This document shows, one piece after another, positions 1 to 5,648 of a DNA stretch of 6,313 bases. Origin of the DNA: Gemmobacter sp. (lineage in GTDB: Bacteria; Pseudomonadota; Alphaproteobacteria; Rhodobacterales; Rhodobacteraceae); contig DOMY01000311.1 of NCBI GenBank assembly GCA_003509785.1, positions 2,055-8,367 on the forward strand. Reading direction: 5' to 3'. How positions within the stretch are numbered: position 1 is the first letter of the stretch; each line of letters begins with the position of its first letter. The notes beneath the pieces were generated by a model. It did not search any database. It worked only from the letters and a program-made list of their open reading frames with translations, and had not been told where the DNA came from. The position numbers were made by a program, and so were the translations under genes.

Positions 1-660
1 GATGCCACCTATGTCGATGCGACCTCCGGGCTGATCGATACCTTCCATGACCGCACCGGCCTTCCTGTCACCTTTGCCGCCTCCGGGGCCGGGGCGCGGG
101 CAACGCTGGTCGACAACCAGCTGGCCGGGTTCGCCTGCGCCCATTTCGAGGGATCGGCTGCCGAATATGATGACTATGTCTCCACCGGCCTGACCCTTGC
201 GACCGGCGCCGCATTTACCTTTGCGGCCATCCTGCGTCTGCAGGATCTTGCTGAAAACCATGCGATCACCGGGCGCTATGCCAGCATCACCAGCCGGGCC
301 GTGCTGCAGGTCACGAGCGGCAACCTGCCACGACTGCTGGCCGAAAACAGCTTTGCGACAGGTCCGGTCGCACTGGCCTCAGGGGTCTGGGAGCTGGTTG
401 TCGGATCGTTCGACGGGGTCGACAAGGCCAGGCTCTGGCATCGCGGTGTGACGGCCACGGCCACATCCACCGGCGGCGATACCGCATCCGGGCCTCTGCG
501 CCTCGGGACGCTGGAGGGTGACGACTTCCAGGCATTCGACGGCGATCTGGGGGAGGCGATCTACTTCAGCCGTGACCTGCTGGCTGATCCCGATGACCCG
601 ACCATGAATGCCATCAAGATCCTCGCGAGCCAGCTCTACAACATCAATGTCGGGGCCTGA
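1..660 (+). CDS. LamG/concanavalin-like jelly-roll protein, C-terminal part (5' truncated by window)
   Basis: An open frame runs from base 1 to a TGA at 658-660, giving 219 residues; the true start lies outside the window. The pattern fits a LamG/ConA-like jelly roll. An early 'fHDRTG' segment (near residues 15-20) resembles the 'w.DkSG' opening of these domains. A 'hFEGS' strand follows near residues 48-52, then a hydrophobic 'FTFAAILRL' strand. A closing 'FDGDLGEAIYFSRDLL' segment at about residues 179-194 matches the usual 'fdG.igEv.iy.r.L' end. No catalytic residues are evident. Such domains are common in phage tail or decoration proteins and in secreted adhesins. I favour a phage structural origin because the gene ends next to a tRNA 3' end, but this is inference and the missing N-terminus could change the call. 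It is convergent with the tRNA. Confidence 0.6.
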   Translation, partial: DATYVDATSGLIDTFHDRTGLPVTFAASGAGARATLVDNQLAGFACAHFEGSAAEYDDYVSTGLTLATGAAFTFAAILRLQDLAENHAITGRYASITSRAVLQVTSGNLPRLLAENSFATGPVALASGVWELVVGSFDGVDKARLWHRGVTATATSTGGDTASGPLRLGTLEGDDFQAFDGDLGEAIYFSRDLLADPDDPTMNAIKILASQLYNINVGA

Positions 661-681
661 CTGAGCCGGGCGTCAGGATTG

Positions 682-723
682 GGCGGTGGTGTAAAATTTT
701 CATCCAGAAACTAACGCACCGCC
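682..723. repeat. Inverted repeat GGCGGTG / CACCGCC in the gap after the LamG-like gene
   Basis: The 7-base arms at 682-688 and 717-723 are perfectly complementary and enclose 28 bases that include the palindrome AAAATTTT (693-700). It lies 22 bases past the stop of the upstream gene and could be a transcript-end hairpin. The loop is long and no T-run follows, so an intrinsic terminator is not well supported. I see no gene or other clear signal in the rest of 661-816. Confidence 0.3.
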
Positions 724-816
724 GTCCGAAAGCTGGCGCGCCGCAACACCAACGCGCGGCATCTCTGCCCGGTCAGGCCATCAAGGTCTTTTGCCATGGT
801 GGGATCTGAAATGAAT

Positions 817-844
817 AAGGGGCTAGCTTTTCAGCTAACCCCTT
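817..844 (-). terminator. Hairpin terminator of tRNA-Arg
   Basis: The 11-base arms AAGGGGTTAGC and GCTAGCCCCTT (minus strand) pair completely with one G-U wobble around a 6-base loop. It starts 8 bases past the encoded CCA of the tRNA. On the plus strand the same position would be a C-A mismatch, so the hairpin is better formed in the tRNA's direction. The T-tract after it (TTATTCATTTC) is only moderate. It may also end transcripts reading through from the histidine kinase gene. Confidence 0.75.
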
Positions 845-852
845 GAATTCTA

Positions 853-929
853 TGGCGGACCCGGAGCGATTCGAACGCCCGACCCTCAGATTCGTAGTCT
901 GATGCTCTATCCAGCTGAGCTACGGGTCC
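853..929 (-). tRNA. tRNA-Arg, anticodon ACG
   Basis: A complete cloverleaf reads on the minus strand. The acceptor arms GGACCCG and CGGGTCC are followed by discriminator G and an encoded CCA (853-855). The D stem is GCTC/GAGC. The anticodon arm is TCAGA-CTACGAA-TCTGA, with anticodon ACG at 893-895. The variable loop is GGGTC and the T arm is GGGCG-TTCGAAT-CGCTC. A34 would be converted to inosine by TadA so that CGU, CGC and CGA are read (established for this isoacceptor). It has a promoter upstream and a terminator downstream and looks intact. Its 3' end faces the phage-like gene at 1-660, the usual geometry when such a tRNA serves as an attachment site. Confidence 0.97.
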
Positions 930-964
930 GTCTTGAGGCGGGGTTTAGCCGCAGGATCAGGGGG

Positions 965-993
965 ATGCAAGGGCCAAAATCTGAAATTGTCAA
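965..993 (-). promoter_or_regulatory. Candidate sigma-70 promoter of tRNA-Arg
   Basis: On the minus strand a perfect TTGACA (988-993) is followed by exactly 17 bases and then TTGCAT (965-970), a weak -10 matching TATAAT at three positions. The start would fall about 25-30 bases before the mature tRNA 5' end, leaving a short leader for RNase P to remove. It lies in the gap after the histidine kinase stop, so the tRNA need not depend on read-through from that operon. Confidence 0.6.
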
Positions 994-1013
994 AACTTTA
1001 TCACATCCCCGGT

Positions 1014-2453
1014 TCAACCGGCCTCGGGCGCTTCTTCCCCATGCGGACGCGGCAGGCGGATCAGGAACTCTGTGCCCTCGGCATCGCTGTGCATGAGCTC
1101 CAGCCGCCCGCCATGGCCGCGCACCAGCTCTGCCGCGATGGCGAGACCCAGGCCCGATCCGCCCTTGCGCGCCGACCCCTGAAACGCCTGGAACAGATGG
1201 TCGCGCGCGCGGGCAGGCAGCCCCGGCCCGGTATCCCCGACACGGATCCACCAGCCCTGCTCATCCTCGCCCCCGGAAAGCTCGATGGTGCCGGGGCGCC
1301 CTGTCGCCTCGATCGCTTGCCGGGCATTGCGCAGCAGGTTGGAAATCACCCGCTGCAACTGTTCGACATCGGCACGGATCACCAGATTGGCCGCCGCATC
1401 CACCAGACAGGCCGGATCGGATTGCGGCGAAAGCCCCTCGCCCTCGGCCACATCCTCGAGCAGCGGGCGCAGCGCAAAGCGGGTCAGGCGCGGCGGGTGC
1501 TCTTCGGCCTTGCCAAAGGCCAAAGTCGATTCGCACAGGTTCACCGCCCGGCTGACCGAAGCCACCAGCTTTGGCGCCGCCCGCGCCACCACCGGATCGG
1601 CGCTTTGTTCGATCCGGTCCGCGAACAGCTGCACCGAGGTCAGGATATTGCGCAGGTCATGGGCAATCTTGGCCACGGCGCTGCCCAGCTGGGCCAGCCG
1701 TTCCTTCTGCCGCAAGGCACCGATCAGCTCGGTCTGCATCTGTGCCAGCGCCTCTTCGGCATCGCGCAATTCGGCCACCCGGGCGGTCGGGGTGAACACC
1801 AGCCGCGCATCCTCGGGCGCCCCAGCATAGGCCTGCATGTTGCGCACCACCCGGCGAATCGGCAACACCAGCAGCCGCTGCACCGCAAAGAACAGCATGG
1901 CGGCGGTAATCACCGAAATCAGCGCCGACAGCAGCAGGATGCGCAACCCGTATTCCAGCATTTCGGCCCGCATCGGGGCTTCGCGCAGCGTGATCTCGAT
2001 CAGCAGCCCGGCCTGCTGCACCGGATTGCCGATCACCCGGATGATGCGCTTTTCCGGAAGCACCAGCACCGCCAGCGCATCATGGATCAGATCGAAAGGC
2101 CCGCCCATCCGCAGATCGAAAGTGGCCGAAACCGGCTCGGGGATTTCGGAAGACAGCACCAGCTGGCGCACCTCGTCACGCCGCAGCACCACGTTGAACA
2201 CGCCCGCATTGGCCAGCAGCTCCTGTTCCAGCTCAGGCGTGATCATCCCGTCATTGGCCAGCAGCGCCAGCGAGGCGATCTGCGCCTTCTCCAGCCGCAG
2301 CTGCAGGTAATCCACCCGGAACCGGGCGATCGAGGGCACAAAGATCAGCACCTCTGCCAGCATGACGAAGGCAATGGTCAGCAGCAGAAACCGCCCCGAC
2401 AGCGTATTGAGGATTCGCGCCCCGAGCCTTCGCAACCGTCTGCCGCCTTTCAC
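1014..2453 (-). CDS. Membrane sensor histidine kinase with HAMP domain
   Basis: A 479-residue protein with all parts of a transmembrane two-component kinase. A basic N-terminus precedes TM1 (about residues 21-40). An extracytoplasmic sensor region of about 125 residues follows, then TM2 (about 170-190) and a HAMP linker (about 191-243). The H-box 'IAHDLRN' gives phospho-acceptor His265, with Asp266 beside it and Asn269 at the phosphatase position. The ATPase domain shows an N-box ('NLLRNARQAI', from Asn372), G1 'DTGPGLP' (Asp407), an F-box ('LFQAF', about 420-424) and G2 'GSGLGLAIA' (432-440). The start is GTG, with an AAGG-type site about 9 bases upstream. It follows the oxidoreductase gene by 45 bp on the same strand, so co-transcription is likely. 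No response regulator lies in the window and the sensor region matches no domain I recognise, so the stimulus is unknown. It autophosphorylates at the inner membrane. Confidence 0.93.
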   Translation of the reverse strand: MKGGRRLRRLGARILNTLSGRFLLLTIAFVMLAEVLIFVPSIARFRVDYLQLRLEKAQIASLALLANDGMITPELEQELLANAGVFNVVLRRDEVRQLVLSSEIPEPVSATFDLRMGGPFDLIHDALAVLVLPEKRIIRVIGNPVQQAGLLIEITLREAPMRAEMLEYGLRILLLSALISVITAAMLFFAVQRLLVLPIRRVVRNMQAYAGAPEDARLVFTPTARVAELRDAEEALAQMQTELIGALRQKERLAQLGSAVAKIAHDLRNILTSVQLFADRIEQSADPVVARAAPKLVASVSRAVNLCESTLAFGKAEEHPPRLTRFALRPLLEDVAEGEGLSPQSDPACLVDAAANLVIRADVEQLQRVISNLLRNARQAIEATGRPGTIELSGGEDEQGWWIRVGDTGPGLPARARDHLFQAFQGSARKGGSGLGLAIAAELVRGHGGRLELMHSDAEGTEFLIRLPRPHGEEAPEAG

Positions 2454-2498
2454 TGCCTGCCTTGCCGCAGGGCGATGCCCCGCCGCACAGGGGCTGCA

Positions 2499-3914
2499 TC
2501 AGGGCAGAATTCGCTGCACCAGCCGCACCCCCCGCTTCACCCAAGGATTATCAAAGAGTTTCGGAGAAAAATAGGCGCCTGCCGCGCGTTTCGAAACTTC
2601 TGACAGCGTCGGATAGGGCAGAACCATGCCCGCCATATCGGAAAGCCGCAGCTTGGCCGAAAGCGCCAGCGCCCAGGGCGCGATCAGCTCGCCCGCCTGC
2701 GGGCCGCAGATGCCCGCGCCCACCGGCCGCCCCTTCACCACCATCACCTTCACCAGCCCCTCGGTGCGGCCCTCGGCCTGTGCCCGGTCATTATGGTCAA
2801 AGCCCCAGCGCAGCACCTGCAGCGCATCCCCATGCAGCGCCCGCGCCTCTGTTTCGGTCAGCCCGATCTGCGCCAGTTCGGGGTCACAGAAGGTCACGCG
2901 GGGGATATGATCGGTGCGCGCCTTCGCCGGCAGGCCGAACAGCGCCGACCGGATCACGATCCCGGCGTGATAGCCCGCCAGATGGGTGAACTGCGCGCCC
3001 CCCGCCGCATCGCCTATGGCATAGACCCGGCGGTTCGACACCGACCGCAGATCCGCCCCCACCGTGACACCGCGCGCATCGGCCTCTACCCCCGCTGCGG
3101 CCAGATCCAGCCGGCCCAGCGCCACCTTGCGCCCCGCTGCCACCAGCAGATGCGAGCCTTGCAGGCTGCGGCCATCCTGCAGGGTCAGGGTAATCGCCCC
3201 CTCCTGCCCCGCCACCTGCGCCACAGGCACACCCTCGATGATCGCCACCCCTTCGTCGCGCAGGGCGGCCAGGGCGATGGCCGCCAGTTCGGCGTCTTCG
3301 CGGCCCAGAGCGCGGGCGCCCTCGATCACCGTCACCGGCACACCCAGCCGCTGATGCGCCTGCGCCATTTCGATGCCGATGGGCCCGCCCCCCAGAATCA
3401 GCAGATGCACAGGCGCTTCGCGCAGGGCAAAGACCGTCTCGTTGGTCAGATAGGGCACCGCCTCGATCCCCGGCACCGGCGGAATCGCCGGGCGCGATCC
3501 GGTGGCGATGACAAAGCGCCGGGCGCGGATCACCTCGCCCCCCGCCTCCATCTGGTCGGGCGCAGTAAAGCGCGCCCAGTCGCGGATCACCCGCACGCCA
3601 AATCCCTCGAACCGCTCTTGCGAATCCATCGGTGCGATGGCGGCGATGGTCCGGGCGACATGATCCTTCACCGCCGCATAATCCACCTGCGGCACCACGG
3701 GCGCCACACCGAACCGCGCGCCATCCGTCATGGCATGGGCATGTTTCGCCGCCGCCAGCAGTGCCTTTGACGGCACGCAGCCATGGTTCAGGCAATCGCC
3801 CCCCATCTCGGCACCTTCGATCAGCACCACGCGGGCGCCCATCTGCGCCGCCCCCGCCGCCACCGAAAGCCCGCCCGATCCGGCGCCGATGATGCAGATA
3901 TCCGTATCGGTCAT
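2499..3914 (-). CDS. FAD-dependent pyridine nucleotide-disulfide oxidoreductase (MerA/Lpd-like, substrate unknown)
   Basis: A 471-residue class I flavin disulfide reductase. Visible elements in order are the FAD Rossmann motif GAGSGG (10-15), the redox-active pair Cys41/Cys46 in 'GGDCLNHGCVPSK', the ATGS motif (137-140), the NAD(P) motif GGGPIG (175-180), the second FAD motif 'AIGDAAG' (299-305), and a dimerisation domain from about residue 335. Electrons should pass from NAD(P)H through FAD to the disulfide. The C-terminal motif reads 'PYPTLSE': Tyr434 stands where lipoamide dehydrogenase and glutathione reductase have the catalytic His. Tyr155 in 'PYLTNET' matches a second tyrosine typical of MerA-like enzymes. 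The Cys-Cys tail and the N-terminal metal-binding domain of mercuric reductase are absent. The ATG overlaps the stop of the TVP38 gene (ATGA, 3911-3914), suggesting translational coupling. Databases may call such proteins dihydrolipoyl dehydrogenase or mercuric reductase; neither name is justified here. Confidence 0.9.
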   Translation of the reverse strand: MTDTDICIIGAGSGGLSVAAGAAQMGARVVLIEGAEMGGDCLNHGCVPSKALLAAAKHAHAMTDGARFGVAPVVPQVDYAAVKDHVARTIAAIAPMDSQERFEGFGVRVIRDWARFTAPDQMEAGGEVIRARRFVIATGSRPAIPPVPGIEAVPYLTNETVFALREAPVHLLILGGGPIGIEMAQAHQRLGVPVTVIEGARALGREDAELAAIALAALRDEGVAIIEGVPVAQVAGQEGAITLTLQDGRSLQGSHLLVAAGRKVALGRLDLAAAGVEADARGVTVGADLRSVSNRRVYAIGDAAGGAQFTHLAGYHAGIVIRSALFGLPAKARTDHIPRVTFCDPELAQIGLTETEARALHGDALQVLRWGFDHNDRAQAEGRTEGLVKVMVVKGRPVGAGICGPQAGELIAPWALALSAKLRLSDMAGMVLPYPTLSEVSKRAAGAYFSPKLFDNPWVKRGVRLVQRILP

Positions 3915-4642
3915 GGCAGTCTCCTGTAACGGCGGATCACCACCGGAAGCGCCGCCAGCACGGCCAGCCCCAGAATGGGGCCCAGCACATGCGGGGCAAA
4001 GATGATGGAAAGATCAGGCCGCGCGCCGCGTGCAAACACTTCCGACAGGCCCGCCCCGACAGAGGTAAAGACCAGCGCGCCCGGAATGATCCCGAAGAAG
4101 GTGGTGAAGGCAAACCGCCCCGGCCGGACCCCGATAAAGGCGGGAATCAGATTGGCCAGCACAAAGGGCACGAAAGGCACCAGCCGCATCAGAAACAGCA
4201 TCTCCAGCTCGTTCTCGCGCAGCGCCGCCTGCAGTCGGGCCACCTGCCCACCCGATTCGGTCGCGCGCCGCGCCAGGCTGTCGCCAAATCCGCTGCGTGC
4301 CGCCAGAAAGATCGCCACCGCCCCCGCCGTCGCCGCCGTCACATTGAACAGCACCCCCGGAAACAGCCCGAACAGAAAGAAACCCGTCAGCGTGGCCACC
4401 GTGGCCCCCGGCAGGGACAGCGCCACGATCACGGCATAGGCCAGCATGAACCCCGCCGCCGTCGCCACGAAATGCGTATCGCGCCAGCCCAGCAGGGTTT
4501 CCCGATGCGCCGCCAGCGCCTCGAAACTCAGCACATCGCGCAGGCTGAAGGCACCGATGGCCGCCGCGCCCAGAATCAGCAGAAAAGGCAGTTTGCGCAA
4601 AAGCGCAGATAGGGGGGGTGCAGATCGGGGGGGCGTTGTCAC
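3911..4642 (-). CDS. TVP38/TMEM64 (VTT-domain) family inner-membrane protein
   Basis: 243 residues from the chosen GTG, a usual length for the family. A hydrophobic segment at about 16-34 is followed by others near 58-78, 82-116, 146-170, 178-200 and 217-237. The VTT/DedA-type core is recognisable as 'SLPGATVATLTGFFLFG' (about 76-92) and 'RLVPFVPFVLANLIPAFIG' (about 153-171), followed by a Gly/Pro-rich 'FFGIIPGALVFTSVGAGL'. These proteins relate to DedA and to eukaryotic VMP1/TMEM41B lipid scramblases; bacterial members are linked to membrane lipid handling, but this one's substrate is unknown. I chose GTG at 4642 because AAAGGA sits 6 bases upstream. An in-frame ATG at 4672 has a poorer site and would add 10 residues. 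It is first in the unit, and its stop overlaps the oxidoreductase start. Its N-terminus is a Pro-rich tandem repeat encoded by two C7 runs. Confidence 0.88.
   Translation of the reverse strand: MTTPPRSAPPLSALLRKLPFLLILGAAAIGAFSLRDVLSFEALAAHRETLLGWRDTHFVATAAGFMLAYAVIVALSLPGATVATLTGFFLFGLFPGVLFNVTAATAGAVAIFLAARSGFGDSLARRATESGGQVARLQAALRENELEMLFLMRLVPFVPFVLANLIPAFIGVRPGRFAFTTFFGIIPGALVFTSVGAGLSEVFARGARPDLSIIFAPHVLGPILGLAVLAALPVVIRRYRRLP
4605..4634 (-). repeat. 15-bp tandem duplication with two seven-base homopolymers at the start of the TVP38 gene
   Basis: Plus-strand units GCAGATAGGGGGGGT (4605-4619) and GCAGATCGGGGGGGC (4620-4634) differ at two positions. Each contains a run of seven G, which is C7 in the coding strand. 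They encode adjacent pentapeptides PPRSA and PPLSA, at residues 4-13 from the GTG start. A one-base slip in either run would frameshift the gene almost at its beginning. Confidence 0.85.
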
Positions 4643-4648
4643 CGGATA

Positions 4649-4654
4649 TCCTTT
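4649..4654 (-). promoter_or_regulatory. Ribosome-binding site AAAGGA deciding the GTG start of the TVP38 gene
   Basis: On the minus strand AAAGGA is followed by six bases (TATCCG) and then GTG at 4642-4640. This is the best-spaced Shine-Dalgarno match near the 5' end of the frame and argues against the longer starts upstream. Confidence 0.7.
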
Positions 4655-4832
4655 CAAGGGAACCCGAACCATGACGCAATCCCCGCCCTGCGGCGAGATG
4701 GCCTCACGCCGGGTTGATCTGCGGCGCCCCGCCGTGTGCGGCAAGGGCTGAAACTGTAACATCCAGGCGGTGCCGCGCCCGGTTTTCCCCGCTTTCTCGT
4801 GGAAATGTTGCAGGAAAAGCGCGGGCAGTGAA

Positions 4833-4859
4833 TTGACTTGTGCCAGCGTCCCCCATAAA
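4833..4859 (+). promoter_or_regulatory. Candidate promoter of rpmH-rnpA-yidD
   Basis: TTGACT (4833-4838) is a near-consensus -35. CATAAA (4854-4859) matches TATAAT at four positions, but the 15-base spacer is shorter than ideal. Transcription would start near 4866, leaving a leader of about 70 bases before the rpmH ATG. It lies in the 4643-4934 divergent gap. I found no equally convincing promoter there for the minus-strand TVP38 unit. Confidence 0.5.
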
Positions 4860-4934
4860 GGACGGGCTTCAAGTTGCAGCGGCCCTCGAATCCGTCGGGT
4901 TTGGCCTGCAGTCCGATTATGATGGAGAGCCGCG

Positions 4935-5069
4935 ATGAAGCGCACTTACCAACCGTCGAACCTGGTTCGCAGCCGTCGCCACGGCTTCCGCGCCCGTATG
5001 GCCACCAAAGGCGGCCGTCTGGTGCTGAATGCCCGCCGCGCCAAAGGCCGCAAAAAGCTTTCGGCCTGA
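4935..5069 (+). CDS. rpmH: 50S ribosomal protein L34
   Basis: A 44-residue, highly basic protein beginning 'MKRTYQPSNLVRSRRHGF' and continuing with the family hallmarks 'RARMATKGGRLVLNARRAKGRKKL'-like in order; the opening and the Arg/Lys-rich tail are diagnostic of bacterial L34. It is full length and a component of the large ribosomal subunit, binding 23S rRNA. A GGAGA site lies 6 bases before the ATG. It is followed after 40 bp by rnpA, the near-universal bacterial pairing, so the two are probably co-transcribed from the promoter near 4833. dnaA, which precedes rpmH in many other bacteria, is not in this window. Confidence 0.98.
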   Translation: MKRTYQPSNLVRSRRHGFRARMATKGGRLVLNARRAKGRKKLSA

Positions 5070-5109
5070 TTTCGCTCTGGCCCCATCCGGGCATCTGAGG
5101 GAATACGAC

Positions 5110-5547
5110 ATGACACCGCCGCTGGCACAAGAGGCAAACCGCATCGCGGAAGCCGATCTTGCGCAAGCGGCGGTTTCGTCATGCCTGCCTAGCTATACGA
5201 TCCTGGCCAAACGCGCCGATTTTCTGCGCGCAGCCCAGGCACGTCGGCAAGGCGCGCAGGGCTTTCTGCTGCAGGCCCGCAACCGCGCCGATGACAGCGA
5301 TGCCATCCGCGTGGGCTTCACCTGTTCGAAAAAGATCGGCAATGCCGTGATGCGCAACCGTGCCAAGCGGCGCCTGCGCGAAATCACCCGTGCCATTCTG
5401 CCCGCTCTGGCGCAGCCGGGCTGGGATTATGTGCTGGTCGGCCGCCCCGGCGTGACCGTCAGCCGCGATTTTGCCGCGCTGAAAGCCGATCTCGATCAGG
5501 CCCTGCGCCAGCTGCACCGCGACCGCAAACCCGAGCCGGGGGCATGA
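5110..5547 (+). CDS. rnpA: Ribonuclease P protein component
   Basis: 145 residues. The protein cofactor of RNase P, which with the catalytic RNA removes 5' leaders from pre-tRNAs, including the tRNA-Arg here. The core starts at about residue 30 with 'TILAKRADFLRAAQ'. The signature 'KIGNAVMRNRAKRRLRE' spans about 75-91, with the RNR motif at 82-84; a C-terminal 'DYVLVGRPG' strand and amphipathic helix follow. The first 29 or so residues are an Ala-rich extension beyond the minimal fold. I chose ATG 5110 because an AGGGA site lies 7 bases upstream. The same frame is open back to an ATG at 5029 inside rpmH, but no good site supports it. The stop TGA overlaps an ATG at 5544 (ATGA), linking rnpA to the next small ORF. 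Confidence 0.96.
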   Translation: MTPPLAQEANRIAEADLAQAAVSSCLPSYTILAKRADFLRAAQARRQGAQGFLLQARNRADDSDAIRVGFTCSKKIGNAVMRNRAKRRLREITRAILPALAQPGWDYVLVGRPGVTVSRDFAALKADLDQALRQLHRDRKPEPGA

Positions 5548-5648
5548 CCGCCCTCCTGCGCAGGTCTGCCACCCTGCCCGGCGCTGCGGGCCTTGCCATC
5601 TGCCAGCTGCACGCAATGCCTTCCCGCCCCCGGGGCAAGGCAGAATGA
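5544..5648 (+). CDS. 34-codon small ORF bridging rnpA and yidD (unrecognised)
   Basis: ATG at 5544 overlaps the rnpA stop (ATGA, 5544-5547), and the TGA at 5646-5648 overlaps the yidD start (ATGA, 5645-5648). The predicted peptide begins MTALLRRSATLPGAAGLAIC and ends with a basic tail, RPRGKAE. It has no domain I recognise and no convincing membrane helix. By hand count 27 of 34 third positions are G or C, against 25 and 22 of 34 in the other two forward frames, so coding bias is only mildly supportive. The upstream GGGGGC is a poor ribosome site, so initiation would rely on ribosomes ending rnpA. The likeliest role is translational coupling of yidD to rnpA, with the peptide possibly a by-product. 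It could also be a chance ORF. Confidence 0.5.
   Translation: MTALLRRSATLPGAAGLAICQLHAMPSRPRGKAE
5617..5642 (+). promoter_or_regulatory. Hairpin burying the yidD ribosome-binding site
   Basis: TGCCTTCCC (5617-5625) pairs with GGG (5633-5635) and AAGGCA (5637-5642), with one bulged C at 5636 and a 7-base loop. The AAGG that should act as the yidD Shine-Dalgarno (5637-5640) is wholly inside the stem, which ends two bases before the ATG. A second segment, GCCTTGCC at 5590-5597, is perfectly complementary to GGCAAGGC at 5634-5641 and could mask the same site. No T-run follows, so it is not an intrinsic terminator. A ribosome translating the 34-codon ORF would open the stem. Confidence 0.5.

Noticed and set aside
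1009..1021. Palindrome CCGGT-TCA-ACCGG over the kinase stop codon as a terminator
   Set aside because: The stem is only 5 bp with a 3-base loop and no adjacent T-run; the nearest T-stretch is part of the tRNA promoter area.
933..2603. A 556-codon plus-strand open frame opposite the histidine kinase
   Set aside because: It is antisense to a kinase with every family motif, and its translation is rich in His, Gln and Arg, as expected for the complement of GC-rich coding DNA.
2793..3795. Long open frames on both strands within the oxidoreductase gene
   Set aside because: The oxidoreductase frame carries all FAD, NAD and redox-cysteine motifs across this stretch; the others have skewed Arg/Gly/His composition and no recognisable domain.
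2499..3914. Naming the oxidoreductase mercuric reductase or dihydrolipoamide dehydrogenase
   Set aside because: It lacks the MerA C-terminal Cys-Cys pair and also the catalytic His of lipoamide dehydrogenase; no other 2-oxoacid dehydrogenase or mer genes are present.
4643..4945. N-terminal extension of the TVP38 frame up to 4945
   Set aside because: The extra 101 codons overlap the rpmH start and its promoter, lack any domain, and are unnecessary given the strong AAAGGA before GTG 4642.
5029..5109. rnpA starting at 5029 inside rpmH
   Set aside because: The frame is open, and overlapping rpmH/rnpA is known in Thermus, but there is no good ribosome site there, whereas 5110 has AGGGA at proper spacing and already gives a full-length protein.
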